A stretch of DNA of 64,000 bases from Xanthostigma xanthostigma (lineage: Eukaryota > Arthropoda > Insecta > Raphidioptera > Raphidiidae): NCBI GenBank assembly GCA_963575645.1, contig OY754469.1, forward strand, positions 23,702,001 to 23,766,000, written 5' to 3'. Position 1 is the stretch's first letter, and each line of letters starts with the position of its first letter. Below the pieces are notes generated by a model. The model was not told where the DNA came from, did not search any database, and worked only from the letters and a program-made list of their open reading frames with translations. Position numbers and translations under genes: made by a program. Positions 32,386-44,180 of the stretch are shown in pieces.

Positions 32386-33060
32386 CAAAAAAATATAATA
32401 TGCATTTACTTCAAAATGTTACAATTTTATCCTGTAACAGTGTAACCAACGAGAGATAAAATATAACTCCGTTTAATTTTCAGTCATCATATTATCTCAT
32501 TAATTACTTATAGAAAGAATTTTGTTGTATTATTTTTCATATAAAGAATATATTATTACAACGTAAAATTTTTAGAAAAAAATGCTATAATCAATGCAGC
32601 GTTAATTTCGTTTTCATAAAAAAACAAATAAAAAACCGTCGTATATATCGATTTGATAAAATAATAATAGTGATATAGTAATCTTTCATAGATAATCTTC
32701 AGTAAAATTGAGTTTACTTTCCATGAATAATAAAATATAAAATTCTATGAAGCAGAAAGTATGCTGTGTTGGAAAATGACTGTTAAATTATTTATCTAAC
32801 GACAATATAACGTGACCTAGTCTATTAAATAAATGTGGATTTATGAAATTTGCTGACATATAGTTAGAGTTAACCGCGATTTATTTGGAAAATCAGACAA
32901 AATAAACAATATTATGCGTGCACACATTATAAGAGAAATGCATTGTTTTAATATTTAAAGCGTGCGATTATAATTTTTTTTTATGAAATTTATTATTTAA
33001 ACTATACTGTTCATTATCTTTAAAAGATTGTTGCTTTATTAAAGAGAGTACACTTTCCGA
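32386..33060. other. AT-rich non-coding
   Basis: Nothing recognised on either strand. Confidence 0.45.
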
Positions 33061-33252
33061 TTATTTATGGAGAACCATTTCATTCAATATCATGCCGTAA
33101 AATAATCGACCTTTTACACACTGAGTTCGATAACCGTACATTATCAGCCGTTTTGGAGACCTTCCTTGGCTAGCGCACATCTGCAATGTAACGCCGTTGG
33201 ACATGTTACAGACCATTGTTACTCCAACGATCCACAAACTTAAGGAAAACAT
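33061..33252 (-). CDS. hypothetical small secreted-protein-like frame
   Basis: A 63-codon frame begins MFSLSLWIVGVTMVCNMSNG, a short hydrophobic start ending in small polar residues as in a signal peptide. It continues VTLQMCASQGRSPKRLIM to a TAA. The predicted mature part is basic with two Cys. Codon composition is balanced and less AT-driven than the surroundings. The same frame stays open upstream of this Met to about 33426 (about 122 codons between stops), including ALRLVWKYRILKTIF, so the true start or an exon boundary could lie further up; 'caatattttgcag' at about 33298-33310 could be a splice acceptor. No homology to known peptide hormones or receptors is apparent to me. It could be chance. 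Confidence 0.25.
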   Translation of the reverse strand: MFSLSLWIVGVTMVCNMSNGVTLQMCASQGRSPKRLIMYGYRTQCVKGRLFYGMILNEMVLHK

Positions 33253-33426
33253 ACATCTGAATATTCGCCAAATAGATTCACCAACAGTCGAAAATGTACT
33301 GCAAAATATTGTTTTAAGGATACGGTACTTCCAAACCAGTCGCAGCGCTTTTGAATGGATTTGCTTTTCATAAAAAATCTCTTTAATAAAGCAATAAACA
33401 TTTAATAAAAATTGAACGGAGTAGTT

Positions 33427-33889
33427 TTAATAGTAATTTCTAAAAGACGTCAACAGATGGTTCACACTAGAATTTCTAGGTCATAAGAAAAAATTGTTTT
33501 TTTTAAATTAATTTTATTAAGCTAATTTAAGTTTATTGGACTTTTCTGACCGCACCATATAAACGAAGAGATTGAGAGTTGTGCAACAAAAACGTAAAAA
33601 CATATTATTTAAATGTTGAGTCCTTGAATTACTTTGGAATTACTTGACCGCTGGACATAGGCGTAGCAACGATATTATCCTAGGGATGCCAAATTCTACC
33701 TACCATGCCACTTACACATAATTTGAAAAATGTTCATAGATGCGAAATCGATCAACACGACTTTCTAAAGAAATTTCACGATAAAAAAATATGTAGATTA
33801 TTGTAGATTTATCTTGATATTTGTACGTGAATAATTAATATTCTAGGGTGCCCTTGCTACGCTAATGTCGGTGGACTATAAAGTCTAAT
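33427..33889. other. AT-rich non-coding
   Basis: No gene, tRNA box or inverted repeat seen. Confidence 0.45.
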
Positions 33890-34165
33890 GAGATTTAACT
33901 CTCAATAAACCCTTTCGAATGCCGCAAATTCTATCTAAATCGGTTGATTTGCTCTTAAGATATTGTATGACAAAAATTTATTCACACATTCACACACACC
34001 CACACATATGGACGTCCATCCAGAAATAGCCAGAATAGCTTCCTAGTACTCCAAGACGTCGAAATCTGATGAAAACTTGATTTTCTAAAATCGTATCGAA
34101 ACCAATAGCTTACGGTTGTTTTGAGAATTTTCAATAGCGGGAAGTTAAAAATGTATATGTAATTT
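33890..34165 (+). repeat. lepidopteran dispersed repeat ('cacacatatggacgtccatcc' type)
   Basis: The text 'ttaactctcaataaaccct', 'attcacacacacccacacat', 'ggacgtccatccagaaata', 'aaaacttgattttctaaaat' and the closing 'gcgggaagttaaa' matches a repeat with CA-rich start and 'gacgtcgaaatc' core seen throughout lepidopteran introns. It is a non-coding relic. Confidence 0.5.
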
Positions 34166-34714
34166 TTGTGCTATGGTAATGGAACAGTAAATTCTGCACA
34201 AAATGACGCCTAATTCAGTTCATTCAAATTACAACAAATAAGTACAAAAATTCATTTTGAAATATTTTTGTAAACCCCGTCCTTCAAAAATTGTTTATTT
34301 TCATGGTGTCACGCAAATTTTACAATTTTTTTCACTTTTCTGGTCGCTCTGTAAAATGTTTTGTGAACGTGAAAACGCAAATCCGTGAAATCAGATCTAA
34401 TACGCAAACTCGACTGTACCAAAAACACTATTCATTTGTTAATGACTATACTAAATAATTTTTAACCTTGGATTAGTCGTGTACCCTTTCGTAACAACTG
34501 TATTCGCATGATGTCTTTTCGACACAAAATTTAATAAAATCAGATAAATAAAGTAAACCATTAAATTTTGTGGTTGCTTTTAATATTCAGTACCTTCAGA
34601 CCAAAGGTTCCATCATTTATCAAGAAGTTCATGAGTATGTGATAATAATCTTATTGATATAATATTATGTTATAGAACTCTCTACCCCTCTGTGCAAACT
34701 GGGTAGGAGAAGTA

Positions 34715-35899
34715 ATATTCAAAGCAATGGCACGTCAATCCGGTGTCGGAGAGGCAACCGGATGGCGAGTGGTAATCTGGGCCTATGAGTGGTGCAGAAC
34801 CCCCTGGTAGCGGCCAAAGTGACCCCAAATGGACGGGGGCGGCGATATGGGGGTGGGGCAAAATCGAAAAATGTTTGAAAAGGCAACCGGATAAAAATGC
34901 GGTTGCATTGAAGGAAATACCCTAATTATATAATAAATTTTTTTTGCCATCCGAAACACGCGGGCCGTTTTAAAAAAAAAACTGAAAAGGCAACCGCTTC
35001 AAAATTAGTGAGCATACTTATTGACACCACCAAACGTTGGAAAAAAATTTCCATCCGATCCTGATGGGCAGTTTCGGAGAAACAACCCCTCAAAGTCACA
35101 GAAAAACCCTTTTTTTCGATTTTTTCAACAATAAGTAAAAAAAACACACTAAAAATTGTTCAAATCGGATGGCATTCGAAATTTATACTGTCCTAAGTAC
35201 AAATAATAGTGTGTATCAATGCCATCCGATTTTGATTAAATTTACCCCTATTTAGCCAACCCATAAAACTCAATAACAAGAAAAATAATGCCATACGCTG
35301 CATAAAATTGTTATTTTCATGAGTTTTGGGGGTGGCTAAATAGGGGTAAATTTAATCGAAATCGGATGGCATTGATACACACTGTTATTTGTACTTAGGA
35401 CAGTATAAATTTCGAATGCCATCCGATTTGAACAATTTTTAGTGTGTTTTTTTTACTTATTGTTGAAAAAATCGAAAAAAAGGGTTTTTCGGCGACTTTG
35501 AGGGGTTGTTTCTCCGAAACTGCCCATCAGGATCGGATGGCAATTTTTTTCCAACGTTTGGTGGTGTCAATAAGTATGCTCACTAATTTTGAGCGGTTGC
35601 CTTTTCAGTTTTTTTTTTATTTTTTTTTTATTCGCTAGTGCAAAAACGGCCCGCGTGTTTCGGATGGCAAAAAAAATTTATTATATAATTAGGGTATTTC
35701 CTTCAATGCAACCGCATTTTTATCCGGTTGCCTTTTCAAACATTTTTCGATTATGCCCCACCCCCATATCGCCGCCCCCGTCCATTTGGGGTCACTTTGG
35801 CCGCTACCAGGGGGTTCTGTACCACTCATAGGCCCAGATTACCACTCGCCATCCGGTTGCCTCTCCGACACCGGATTGACGTGCCATTGCTTTGAATAT
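34715..35899. mobile_element. giant foldback element, CATCCG word-repeat type (1.2 kb)
   Basis: Arms of about 570 nt pair from the ends (aaagcaatggcacgtcaatc and its inverse) to a ~30-nt centre near 35305. By eye the arms are about 98 percent identical; the main difference is an extra ~20-nt AT-rich piece in the right arm near 35610-35640. The hexamer CATCCG or its inverse occurs about ten times, usually as GCCATCCGA/TCGGATGGC, together with GGCAACCGG/GGTTGCCTTTT words. The two arms encode the same mirror-image frame (MFFLLIVEKIEKKGF). There is no transposase. Target duplications are not clear. Confidence 0.8.
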
Positions 35900-36031
35900 A
35901 AGTAGTTTAGTCATGGTAAAGATACACCTGCATAATATGACGTGTTAATAAAATCACAACAAAAACATTACAAAACAGTAATACATAGTTAAAATTATAA
36001 TTCATGAATATTGCAAAGGCACGCTTTAGTA

Positions 36032-36550
36032 CGTACGTCAAGTTAGATTGCCCATGACAGATTTCTGATTTTTTTTTATGCCAATCGTTAGTGCTTCGTT
36101 AGTGCTGCTAAATCCCAAAATTATTTCGTTAGTGCTCAAAAAATGTGAAAGTAGTAAACATTTTATGTGGTCAATCTAACTTGACGTCAAGTTAGATTGC
36201 CCACGGTACCGACACTTATTTTGGACTTTTATTTATGTCATTCGTTAGTGCTGTAAAACCCCAAAATTTCATCGTTAGTGCTCGAAAAATGGCAAAATTA
36301 TAGACTTTTATTATATGAACAATTTTACTTGGCGTAAAGTCAGATTGCTCACGATGGATTTTTGAATATTTTTTTATGCCAATCGTTAGTGCTGCTTAGT
36401 TCTAAAATTGTTTAGTTAGTGCTCAAAAAATGTCAAAGTTGTGGACATTTTTTGGGCACTAACGAAACAATTTTGGGATTTAGCAGCACTAACGATTGGC
36501 ATAAAAAAAAATTCAAAAATCTGCCATGGGCAATCCAGCTTGACGTACCT
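36032..36550. mobile_element. foldback element of tandem and inverted ~150-bp units, CGTTAGTGCT word
   Basis: Ends 'acgtacgtcaagttagattg' and 'caatccagcttgacgtacct' are inverted. Inside are about three direct units (starting near 36037, 36184 and 36338), each opening 'tcaagttagattgccca' or a variant and holding 'tatgccaatcgttagtgctg' then 'gttagtgctcaaaaaatg'. A final inverted unit runs 36449-36548. GTTAGTGC or its inverse occurs nine times (seven direct, two inverted). The central palindrome is at about 36405-36490. Confidence 0.75.
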
Positions 36551-37639
36551 ACGTCGCTCTCGCTTTAGTTGCGTTTATTTTCTTTTCTTAAAAAAAAGTT
36601 TCTGGTAAATCTTCAATTAAATGGGGCAGATTATTATAAACTTTTTGAGATAAGTAGTGCTAGACAGATTGAAGTTTAGAAATAGTATTGCTTCCTTGTT
36701 TCGTGTATTATTTATACTGTGATTATTGCTCTTAAAACATGATATATTTAGGTTGGCAAACATCAACAGATGATGTAAATATAAAGACTGTAGAGCTATT
36801 ATTTTGAAATTTCGGAAGAATGGTTTACAGTGCTCACAAGATGCGGCCCGAGCTAAAATTCGATTTGTCATTTTTTGAATTTTAAATCCTCTATGGAGGA
36901 GCGTTGAGCTCTACCCTCCATAACAAGATACCGTATTTTAATCAAGATTGAGGTAAAACAAAAACTGAGCTGCCTTTTCAGCACTCTTGATCACTTCAAC
37001 TTCATGGAAGAAATTCTATATTTTTTGAAAAATTATAATCGGTAAAATATTAACCACTGCCATTGTTAATAGATGCCAGTATGTTGGTTTATAGTTAGTT
37101 AATTTTTAATCTACGATCTATATCATTAGTTTTCAATATTAATTTAAAATTCTGTTTGAAATGAGTTTAACAAAAATACAGTTAGCAACTGAGCCCTTCT
37201 TCAGTCTCCTTCCATCAGCTTTGAATACCAACCAAATTCATTACTGGACTATAATAGAATATAAAAATGTCTCCCAACCCTGAACTCCGTGGAAATTGCA
37301 CGCAATGTTTTGTTATCAACCATATTGTTATCTTTTAATCGGGTGTTGTTTTTGTATTGTTATGTTGGCCGAGATTAAAATTATAGCGTTAACAATGTAT
37401 TATAGCGATCAAAGCTCTTGTTAGATAACGTTCCTTTAATCACTAATTATATAAACGTATAGTAAAAAAATTTCACTTTGTAAAAGTTAAAACAAAATGG
37501 GATTAAGATCGTATGTCTTTACATAATCTGGATTTTTAGAACTATCATAGGTAAGCAAATTTCTAATACCTACAATTTTTTAAAATGAAACATTTTTTCC
37601 ATACTTGATGGTATAACTATAGATACAAATTAATACATA
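36551..37639. other. non-coding stretch
   Basis: A minus-strand 84-codon frame at 36617-36871 shows no motif. The text 'tcctctatggaggagcgttg' / 'accctccataac' (36890-36924) gives a small inverted repeat. Otherwise nothing recognised. Confidence 0.35.
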
Positions 37640-37930
37640 ATATTTGTCCATGAGCCACGTCAAGGCTCATGGAGTAACTTCTCAAAACTGGACTTTTTTT
37701 GAATAATAATTTTTACCCTGAAAAAAATAGCAAATTGTGAGTCTGGCAGTTCCGTGTTAAATTCGAAGCCATTTACTTAATTTTTTAAGTAAATGACCTA
37801 AAAAGTTGTATTGCCTCATAACTGAAATAACACAGGTTATAGTTTTCAATTTTACATAAAAAAATTGCCAAAATTTTAATTGGGGGTAAGTGTCTGCCAG
37901 ACCAGTATAAAATCAAAATGTTTGAGCTTG
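37640..37930. repeat. possible diverged relative of the 41.9-kb palindrome
   Basis: 'gtctggcag' (37742-37750) and its inverse 'ctgccagac' (37893-37901) face each other, as the GCCAGAC words do in the element at 41911-43385. Between them is a perfect small hairpin, 'gccatttactta' / 'taagtaaatgacc'-type. 'cagtataaaat' follows. End boundaries are uncertain. Confidence 0.3.
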
Positions 37931-37984
37931 GGCTTCTTATCTCTACACAGGACTATATTGTAATATCATCACCTAACACCTACA

Positions 37985-38250
37985 TATTTGTTAAAAAAAA
38001 ACATAATAGAAGCTCTTATGGTATCGGTCAGTCCTTTCACCCGTCCGTCTGTTATGTAAATATACACCAATTATGATGAAATTTGATATACCTACGGACG
38101 TAGATTGATAATCCATAAAACAGAAATGATGAGATTTTTGGAAACATAATTTTTAAAATTTATTTTTTATGGGAATTTTTTTATAAATACGTCATAATAT
38201 GAACACTACGAAACCCTGTCATGCGTTTGGCCGCTTTTTTCTTCAAAATA
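37985..38250 (+). repeat. lepidopteran 'gtccgtctgt ... gaaccctgtcatgcg' repeat
   Basis: 'acccgtccgtctgttatgta', 'atgatgaaatttgatatacc', 'cagaaatgatgagattttt' and 'gaaaccctgtcatgcgtttg' followed by 'gccgcttttttc' match the copy at 63020-63510 in order. This is the dispersed repeat that usually ends 'acttggccggttttt' in moths and butterflies. Confidence 0.65.
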
Positions 38251-38796
38251 TCACCTAAATATTTATAATTTGTATAAATATATAACCGTGCGAGTGCCAA
38301 CGCACTTTTATTTCATCATAAAAAACTTTCTATTTCTATTGAAATGTATCATTTGACAGTTAATAATTTTTATTTATTATTTTCGGATATCCAGTTTCGC
38401 TATTTTTCCAACGTGCCAGAAAGGCATTTCTTATAATAAACATGTAAGTATTGTCTTTAAATTATAATCGTTTTATTTATTGCATTATATACCGACGACG
38501 TCAATAAAACATGGTTGTTGGTAGGACTGGAAGCAAGAAATTAATTTTTTTGCGGTATTGTAAGAAGCGCAATGACCGTCAGTTGTTATTATTACACATA
38601 CATATGAACTAATCTATACATGAACACGATTAACGAAACATAATATTACGTGTATACAGGCTTGCTTTGATCAACCGTAATACTCGTACATAGCAAATTC
38701 AGTGTTAACATTAATAGTTGCGAACGCGAACACTAAGAAAACTTCATGAATTTGATTTGACAATTGTTTTTTTTGCCTGATAGTCTACTCGTCTGT
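38251..38796. other. AT-rich spacer
   Basis: A 51-nt segment between 'cggatatccag' and '|gtaagtatt' (about 38396-38446) has splice-like borders but no recognisable peptide; I do not call it an exon. Nothing else seen. Confidence 0.35.
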
Positions 38797-39370
38797 ACAC
38801 TAGACTAGTCGTTAAAAACTAATTTTTTTTTGGACGCCCGTTAAAGCTTTTGATGTAAAAATGCAAAGACAAGCTTTTAAAAAAAGTAAAACGTGCTGCA
38901 AAACGATCTAAGTTTTTTGGAAAAATCGTACTTTTTTCGAAATTTCTCACAACAAACATTATTATTACTATTTTGTAACCGAAATGTAATAAATTATTGA
39001 TAATTAAGTATGACTAATAATAATACTTTATTATTATCAACATTTATTTGAGTCATGGAATTAATGAATCTGCTCAAAATATTACCTTTGTTTCAAAATA
39101 AAATTTATAATTTTAAATCTCCTGTAATTTTTATCATCTAGACAACATAAAAAAATTTTCTTTCTTTTTCTTACTTTATTTTGGACACGAAATTGTTTGT
39201 ATTTCAGAAAAAAAATGATATTTGTTGTGAAAAATTTCGAAAAAAAATGAACTTAGATCGTTTTGCGGCACGTGTTATTCTTTTTAAAGCTTGTCTTTGC
39301 CTTTTTACATCAAATGGAAGCTTTTTAGGGGGCGTCGAAAAAATTTAATCTTTAACAACCAGTCTAGTGT
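38797..39370. mobile_element. TIR element with ~165-nt arms
   Basis: Left end 'acactagactagtcgttaa' and right end 'ttaacaaccagtctagtgt' are inverted. Pairing continues through 'gatgtaaaaatgcaaagaca', 'agctttaaaaa', 'gcaaaacgatctaag' and 'cgaaatttctcacaacaaa' for about 165 nt per arm at an estimated 85-90 percent. The loop is AT-rich and unique. No coding capacity; superfamily undetermined. Confidence 0.75.
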
Positions 39371-41910
39371 CCAGCACGACCAGCAACTTTTGATGCGTGT
39401 TCCTGTAGACATTTTCCAATTTTCAAGTATTGAATTTGTAGCATCACATCTCTAGCAGACTAGATCGGTCCAGCACGGTCGTTGAAGATTGCAGGTGCGG
39501 GTCTGCTGTGCTGAATAAGTGTACGTGGTCTTTTAATCTATAGAATGAAAAAAATGTGAACTGCGTGTGAAAATAAAATACTGACTAGGTATTGATTTTT
39601 TTTCTTGATAATTTCTTTTATGGCATTAAGAAAATTGTGGTGAACCTTGAAATATTTTAACACTCATCGATTAGTTTGTAATTGTTAGAATTAGTTCAGT
39701 ATTCAGTACCCAATTGTAACAAAATTTTGGCTGTTATTCAAGAAAGTCGTTGTTGATCTTTTCTTTCAAATTTTAAACCAGACTGAAAATTCGATCGTTC
39801 TATTAATAACAATTTATTTAATTTTTTGAATTGTTCAAGGTGACTGTTCACTCAGGTAGTAAAACATTCTGTCGGAAAACTAATGTCAAAGACATTTTAC
39901 TACTGATTTTATTAGCTGTGATTAAGAATTACGCTTCACAAAATTTTTCATGTTGATTAAAACTATCAATAAACAGTTATTTTGTAAGATATTTGTCAAT
40001 ATTTCTTTACAGCACGACGGGAAATCAAATTAACATTTTAAAGTTTTTTCTCCGCAAATATATGTAAAAATAAAGAAACTCATTAGCTTGTTCAACAATT
40101 GTTTTAAATTATATTTTTGTTTGTACAATTTGGGTAAAGAAAGCGTAATTTTTATCTTTTTAGTGTAGAATAATTTTGTATTTGAGCCTAAATTACAGGG
40201 AAAGCGCTTTTAAGTCACTACTTTGAAAAAGCTTTAGTCATTATTTGAGCATAAAAATAAATGCGTAAAGAATTTTAGTGATTCTCAGGAACACTATAAA
40301 AAAGTTTTTAATAGGTACTATAACCACTATAAATTTTGTAGTAAAATCAAACGATGAATAAGGGAAAAACTTTGTAAAACTATGTATTATGGATAACATT
40401 AGATATTATGCGGATACACCTTGTATACATTCTTGCTTGTTAAACATATGACGTCCATTGAAGACAGTTGAAGGCTATTGAACACCTCTGTTTATTATGA
40501 ACAAACAAGTACATGTTTTACCTTTGTGGGACTGGGAAAACTATACTGATTTAAACAAAGTTTAATTTTATATTAAAAGTAAAATACATTCAGTTTTGAA
40601 GTGAAACCTTCTTTAAAAACGGAGGTAACCCCGTTTCCTTATGTTACGAAATTTGTCACAAAGGAGAAGAGAGAGAATTGTACTATTAGTGACCCTATAA
40701 ATTTAGTAATTTAATTTTCACTCGATAAATACACTTTTCTGCATAATATTTTTATATGTCGAATTAACAAAGAGACCTAACAACCAAGCTGGAGTTTCTT
40801 TTGACATTTTTGGAAAACAGAAACCATTCGATAATGAATCTTATCTATTGTCGGAAATTTTATTTTTTTGTTATTTCGAGACATTCACAAAATACTTGTA
40901 AGCCTTGCATAACAGTGTTTTAATTTTAACGGTAGCTGCACATTGCAGAGACAAGGCTCATGATATATAGTAGTTCGTTTGTGTTTATTTTACACTATTT
41001 TAGTTATTTTCATAATATGATGAGATAAAAGACATTTCATTTTAGCCATGAATTTCTAAGGCGACAAAATTGCGCGGGTTCCGGGCTCTTTTTCAGATAA
41101 TCCGCCGTCAAGAAAGTGTGTAAGAATTTAGTGAGCTAAATACAGAATAATTATTCTTTTTTTTTGTATATACTTATTAGTTGTTGACAATTTTGAAATA
41201 ATTTTACCACTGATTTTCACCAAAGTTGGTGAAGGTTTGGATTTTTAAATTTAGGTATTGGATTTTTGAAAAATGCGTCAAAAATGATTCATTAACTCTC
41301 AACACATTTTCCGAAAATCTCCTGTTACCTTGCTTTGCCCATATTTGTCGTAATTTGTTTAGCGCCTAAACTATATCTTGTAATTCTAAGACACAAAATA
41401 GTGGTTATTATGGAAAAGTAATTTTCACTAATTTTTAGATTGAAGACAATGTTGAAACCCATCCTTTCTTCTAGATGTATGTAAGTCTAACGGGTCTTCC
41501 ACTTCACATAAACGTAGTGTGCCATTGCTGTTAGTATATGAACTAAACTCTGCGGTCAGCCTTGATTCACCAATCACCTGAACAGTGTGTCGTCGGATGT
41601 CGACTCATCATATAAAAATACCGCAACAATGGATTGTTGACCAGCGGATAGTAACCTATAGAAATACCACATTGAAAATTACTTCCAGTGCTATAGACAA
41701 AGACCGATGCGTAAATTTTAAGGAATTATGTACCGTCTTAATTCTAAGATAGTTATTGAAGAATTGATTACCCTCATGAGGATAATAAGTATTGTATTAT
41801 TTGGAACAATTACGTGCTAAATCCAATCTGTTATTGATGATGTTTCATGTCTCTGGGGTACAATATTCTGTTTGTAGGATATGCTTTACAATAGTCCAAA
41901 CTATATAGAA
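39371..41910. other. long AT-rich stretch without recognised features
   Basis: No frame above about 60 codons on either strand, no tRNA boxes, no inverted repeat of note. The phrase 'gcagaataattttg'-like AT text dominates. I see nothing to annotate. Confidence 0.45.
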
Positions 41911-43385
41911 CAAGAGCCCGCGGCAGCCAGACCTTCGTCATTTTATAAAAGCTGAAAGTTTTTCTATGGATGTCTCCAATACAGGTAAGAATGATCCCCA
42001 TCCATGAAACCTGAGTAGTGGTGGCTTTGGCAGGTAACAGGTATTAAAGGTGTACAAAATTCCATCTCAAATTCGTCATTTTATAAAACTCAATTTTTTA
42101 ATATTTTGTTCGTAACAATATTAAAAATCGCGTCGCTCATTGCCAGACACTTAGTATGGTTCCAACCCCCTGCCAGACACCCTTAAACTATCATAATTTG
42201 TATAATTATATTTACGTTATTTTATAAAAGCTGAATTTTATATATATTGTTTGGAGAACTATTAAATAATGTTTCATTAGTAGCCAGACAGTTTCGAGGG
42301 TTCTATCATCCTGCCAGACGCATTAAAGTGTACAATTTTCAAATCGTTTTTGCTTTATAACTTTGAAACGGCTCATGAGATTTTACTCAAATTTGGTACG
42401 TTGGCATAGCTTTATTGGGCAATAAAACCCATATCATAATAATGATGAATATCATTCCATGGGCGTAGAACTTGATTTTTTCGATAAATAAACATCTAAA
42501 ACTTCTACGCCAATGGAAAAAAATCAGTTTGAGTATGAAATCTGGATCACGAGACTCATTTACTACAAAAAAGGTAGGTACTCTTGATAAAATTCGATTA
42601 CTCTCATAGTTTCGACAAAATTTTAATTCTAGTAATTTAAGGCATATATGCTCTAAAGTCTAAATTACTAGAATTAAAATTTTGTCGAAACTATGAGAGT
42701 AATCGAATTTTATCAAGAGTACCTTTTTTGTAGTAAATGAGTCTCGTGATCCAGATTTCATACTCAAACTGATTTTTTTCCATTGGCGTAGAAGTTTTAG
42801 ATGTTTATTTATCGAAAAAATCAAGTTCTACGCCCATGGAATGATATTCATCATTATTATGATATGGGTTTTATTGCCCAATAAAGCTATGCCAACGTAC
42901 CAAATTTGAGTAAAATCTCATGAGCCGTTTCAAAGTTATAAAGCAAAAACGATTTGAAAATTGTACACTTTAATGCGTCTGGCAGGATGATAGAACCCTC
43001 GAAACTGTCTGGCTACTAATGAAACATTATTTAATAGTTCTCCAAACAATATATATAAAATTCAGCTTTTATAAAATAACGTAAATATAATTGTACTAAT
43101 TATGATAGTTTAAGGGTGTCTGGCAGGGGGTTGGAACCATACTAAGTGTCTGGCAATGAGCGACGCGATTTTTAATATTGTTACGAACGAAATATTAAAA
43201 AATTGAGTTTTATAAAATGACGAATTTGAGATGGAATTTTGTACACCTTTAATACCTGTTACCTGCCAAAGCCACCACTACTCAGGTTTCATGGATGGAG
43301 ATCATTCTTACCTGTATTGGAGACATCCATAGAAAAACTTTCAGCTTTTATAAAATGACGAAGGTCTGGCTGCCGCGGGCTCTTG
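41911..43385. mobile_element. giant near-perfect foldback element (1.48 kb), GCCAGAC word
   Basis: Arms 41911-42639 and 42661-43385 are inverted copies, estimated at about 99 percent by eye: four single differences in a 300-nt comparison. The loop is 21 nt. The ends read CAAGAGCCCGCGGCAGCCAGACC. The word GCCAGAC occurs five times in each arm and 'ttttataaaa' (often + tgacg) three times. No frame of note. A read-through transcript would form a hairpin of over 700 bp. Target duplications are not evident. CAAGAGCCCGC is shared with the fragment at 29704. Confidence 0.85.
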
Positions 43386-44044
43386 GGCTAATACATTTAG
43401 ACGTTATGTTATCCTGATAACATATCCAAAGCTATATATTATTATGTATTTTTAACAGAGGAGCTTTATTCCACTTATGGCCATATTCATCAAACACTAT
43501 TAAAGATAAAAATTACTAATCTTCTTACAAATTTATTCATTAAGTTAAAATTTATTTCCAAATCATCAAGTTATATTATCATATATATATTTTTTTTGTT
43601 ACAGACTTAAAACAACTTGAAATCTGTCGACCAGTTGGATAAGCACGCTCTACAGAACAGGTCAGTTATTTTAATAATCAAATTAATTTTTACGTATAAC
43701 TATTTCAAAATATATTTCCGTTTTATATGCGGTAGTCGTTTATTATGAGCGGTTTTTCTTTGAGCCCACGCTGTTTCGAATTATACTCGGTCATTAAATT
43801 GACCTGATATTGATAAACACCCTGAAATATTATTTATTTGAGTTTAGTACGGCTGTTATTAATTTTTAGTAGGTATCTAATAATGTTTTTTTGGAGAATG
43901 CAGCCAATTTTTATTTTATTTTCATATATTAAAAAGAAATTGAAAGTATAGTGGCGTGTGTGAGTCGGATAACATGCAAATATTTTGAGCCGGAACGAGA
44001 TTACCTCCTCCCCCCGTTTTCGAGGATGCTGAACACGGTGACCG
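43386..44044. other. AT-rich spacer
   Basis: Contains the short repeat 'ttatggccatattcatcaaa' also seen near 3047. Nothing else recognised. Confidence 0.4.
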
Positions 44045-44180
44045 CGGAAGTTACCCTTTTTTGATGGTCCGGCTCACTTCAGCCTGCCAACCATTGTATT
44101 TTTCTTTTAAGCAGGGTTTTAATTTCCCAAATATCCATTCGGATATTCATAGGGTTTTAGTGTTATGGGCTCTCGTGCTA
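44045..44180 (-). repeat. second copy of the 31.7-kb repeat
   Basis: 'cggaagttaccctttttt', 'cagcctgccaaccattgta' and 'ttcttttaagcagggtttt' align in direct orientation with 31671-31820, with several substitutions and a short deletion. Only the 3' part is present. Confidence 0.7.

Noticed and set aside
34926-35638. Duplicate 64-73-codon frames (MFFLLIVEKIEKKGF...)
   Set aside because: Same cause: inverted arms of the element 34715-35899.
38396-38446. 51-nt exon between an AG and a GTAAGT
   Set aside because: No phase gives a recognisable peptide, one phase has a stop, and such AG/GTAAGT pairs occur by chance in AT-rich DNA.
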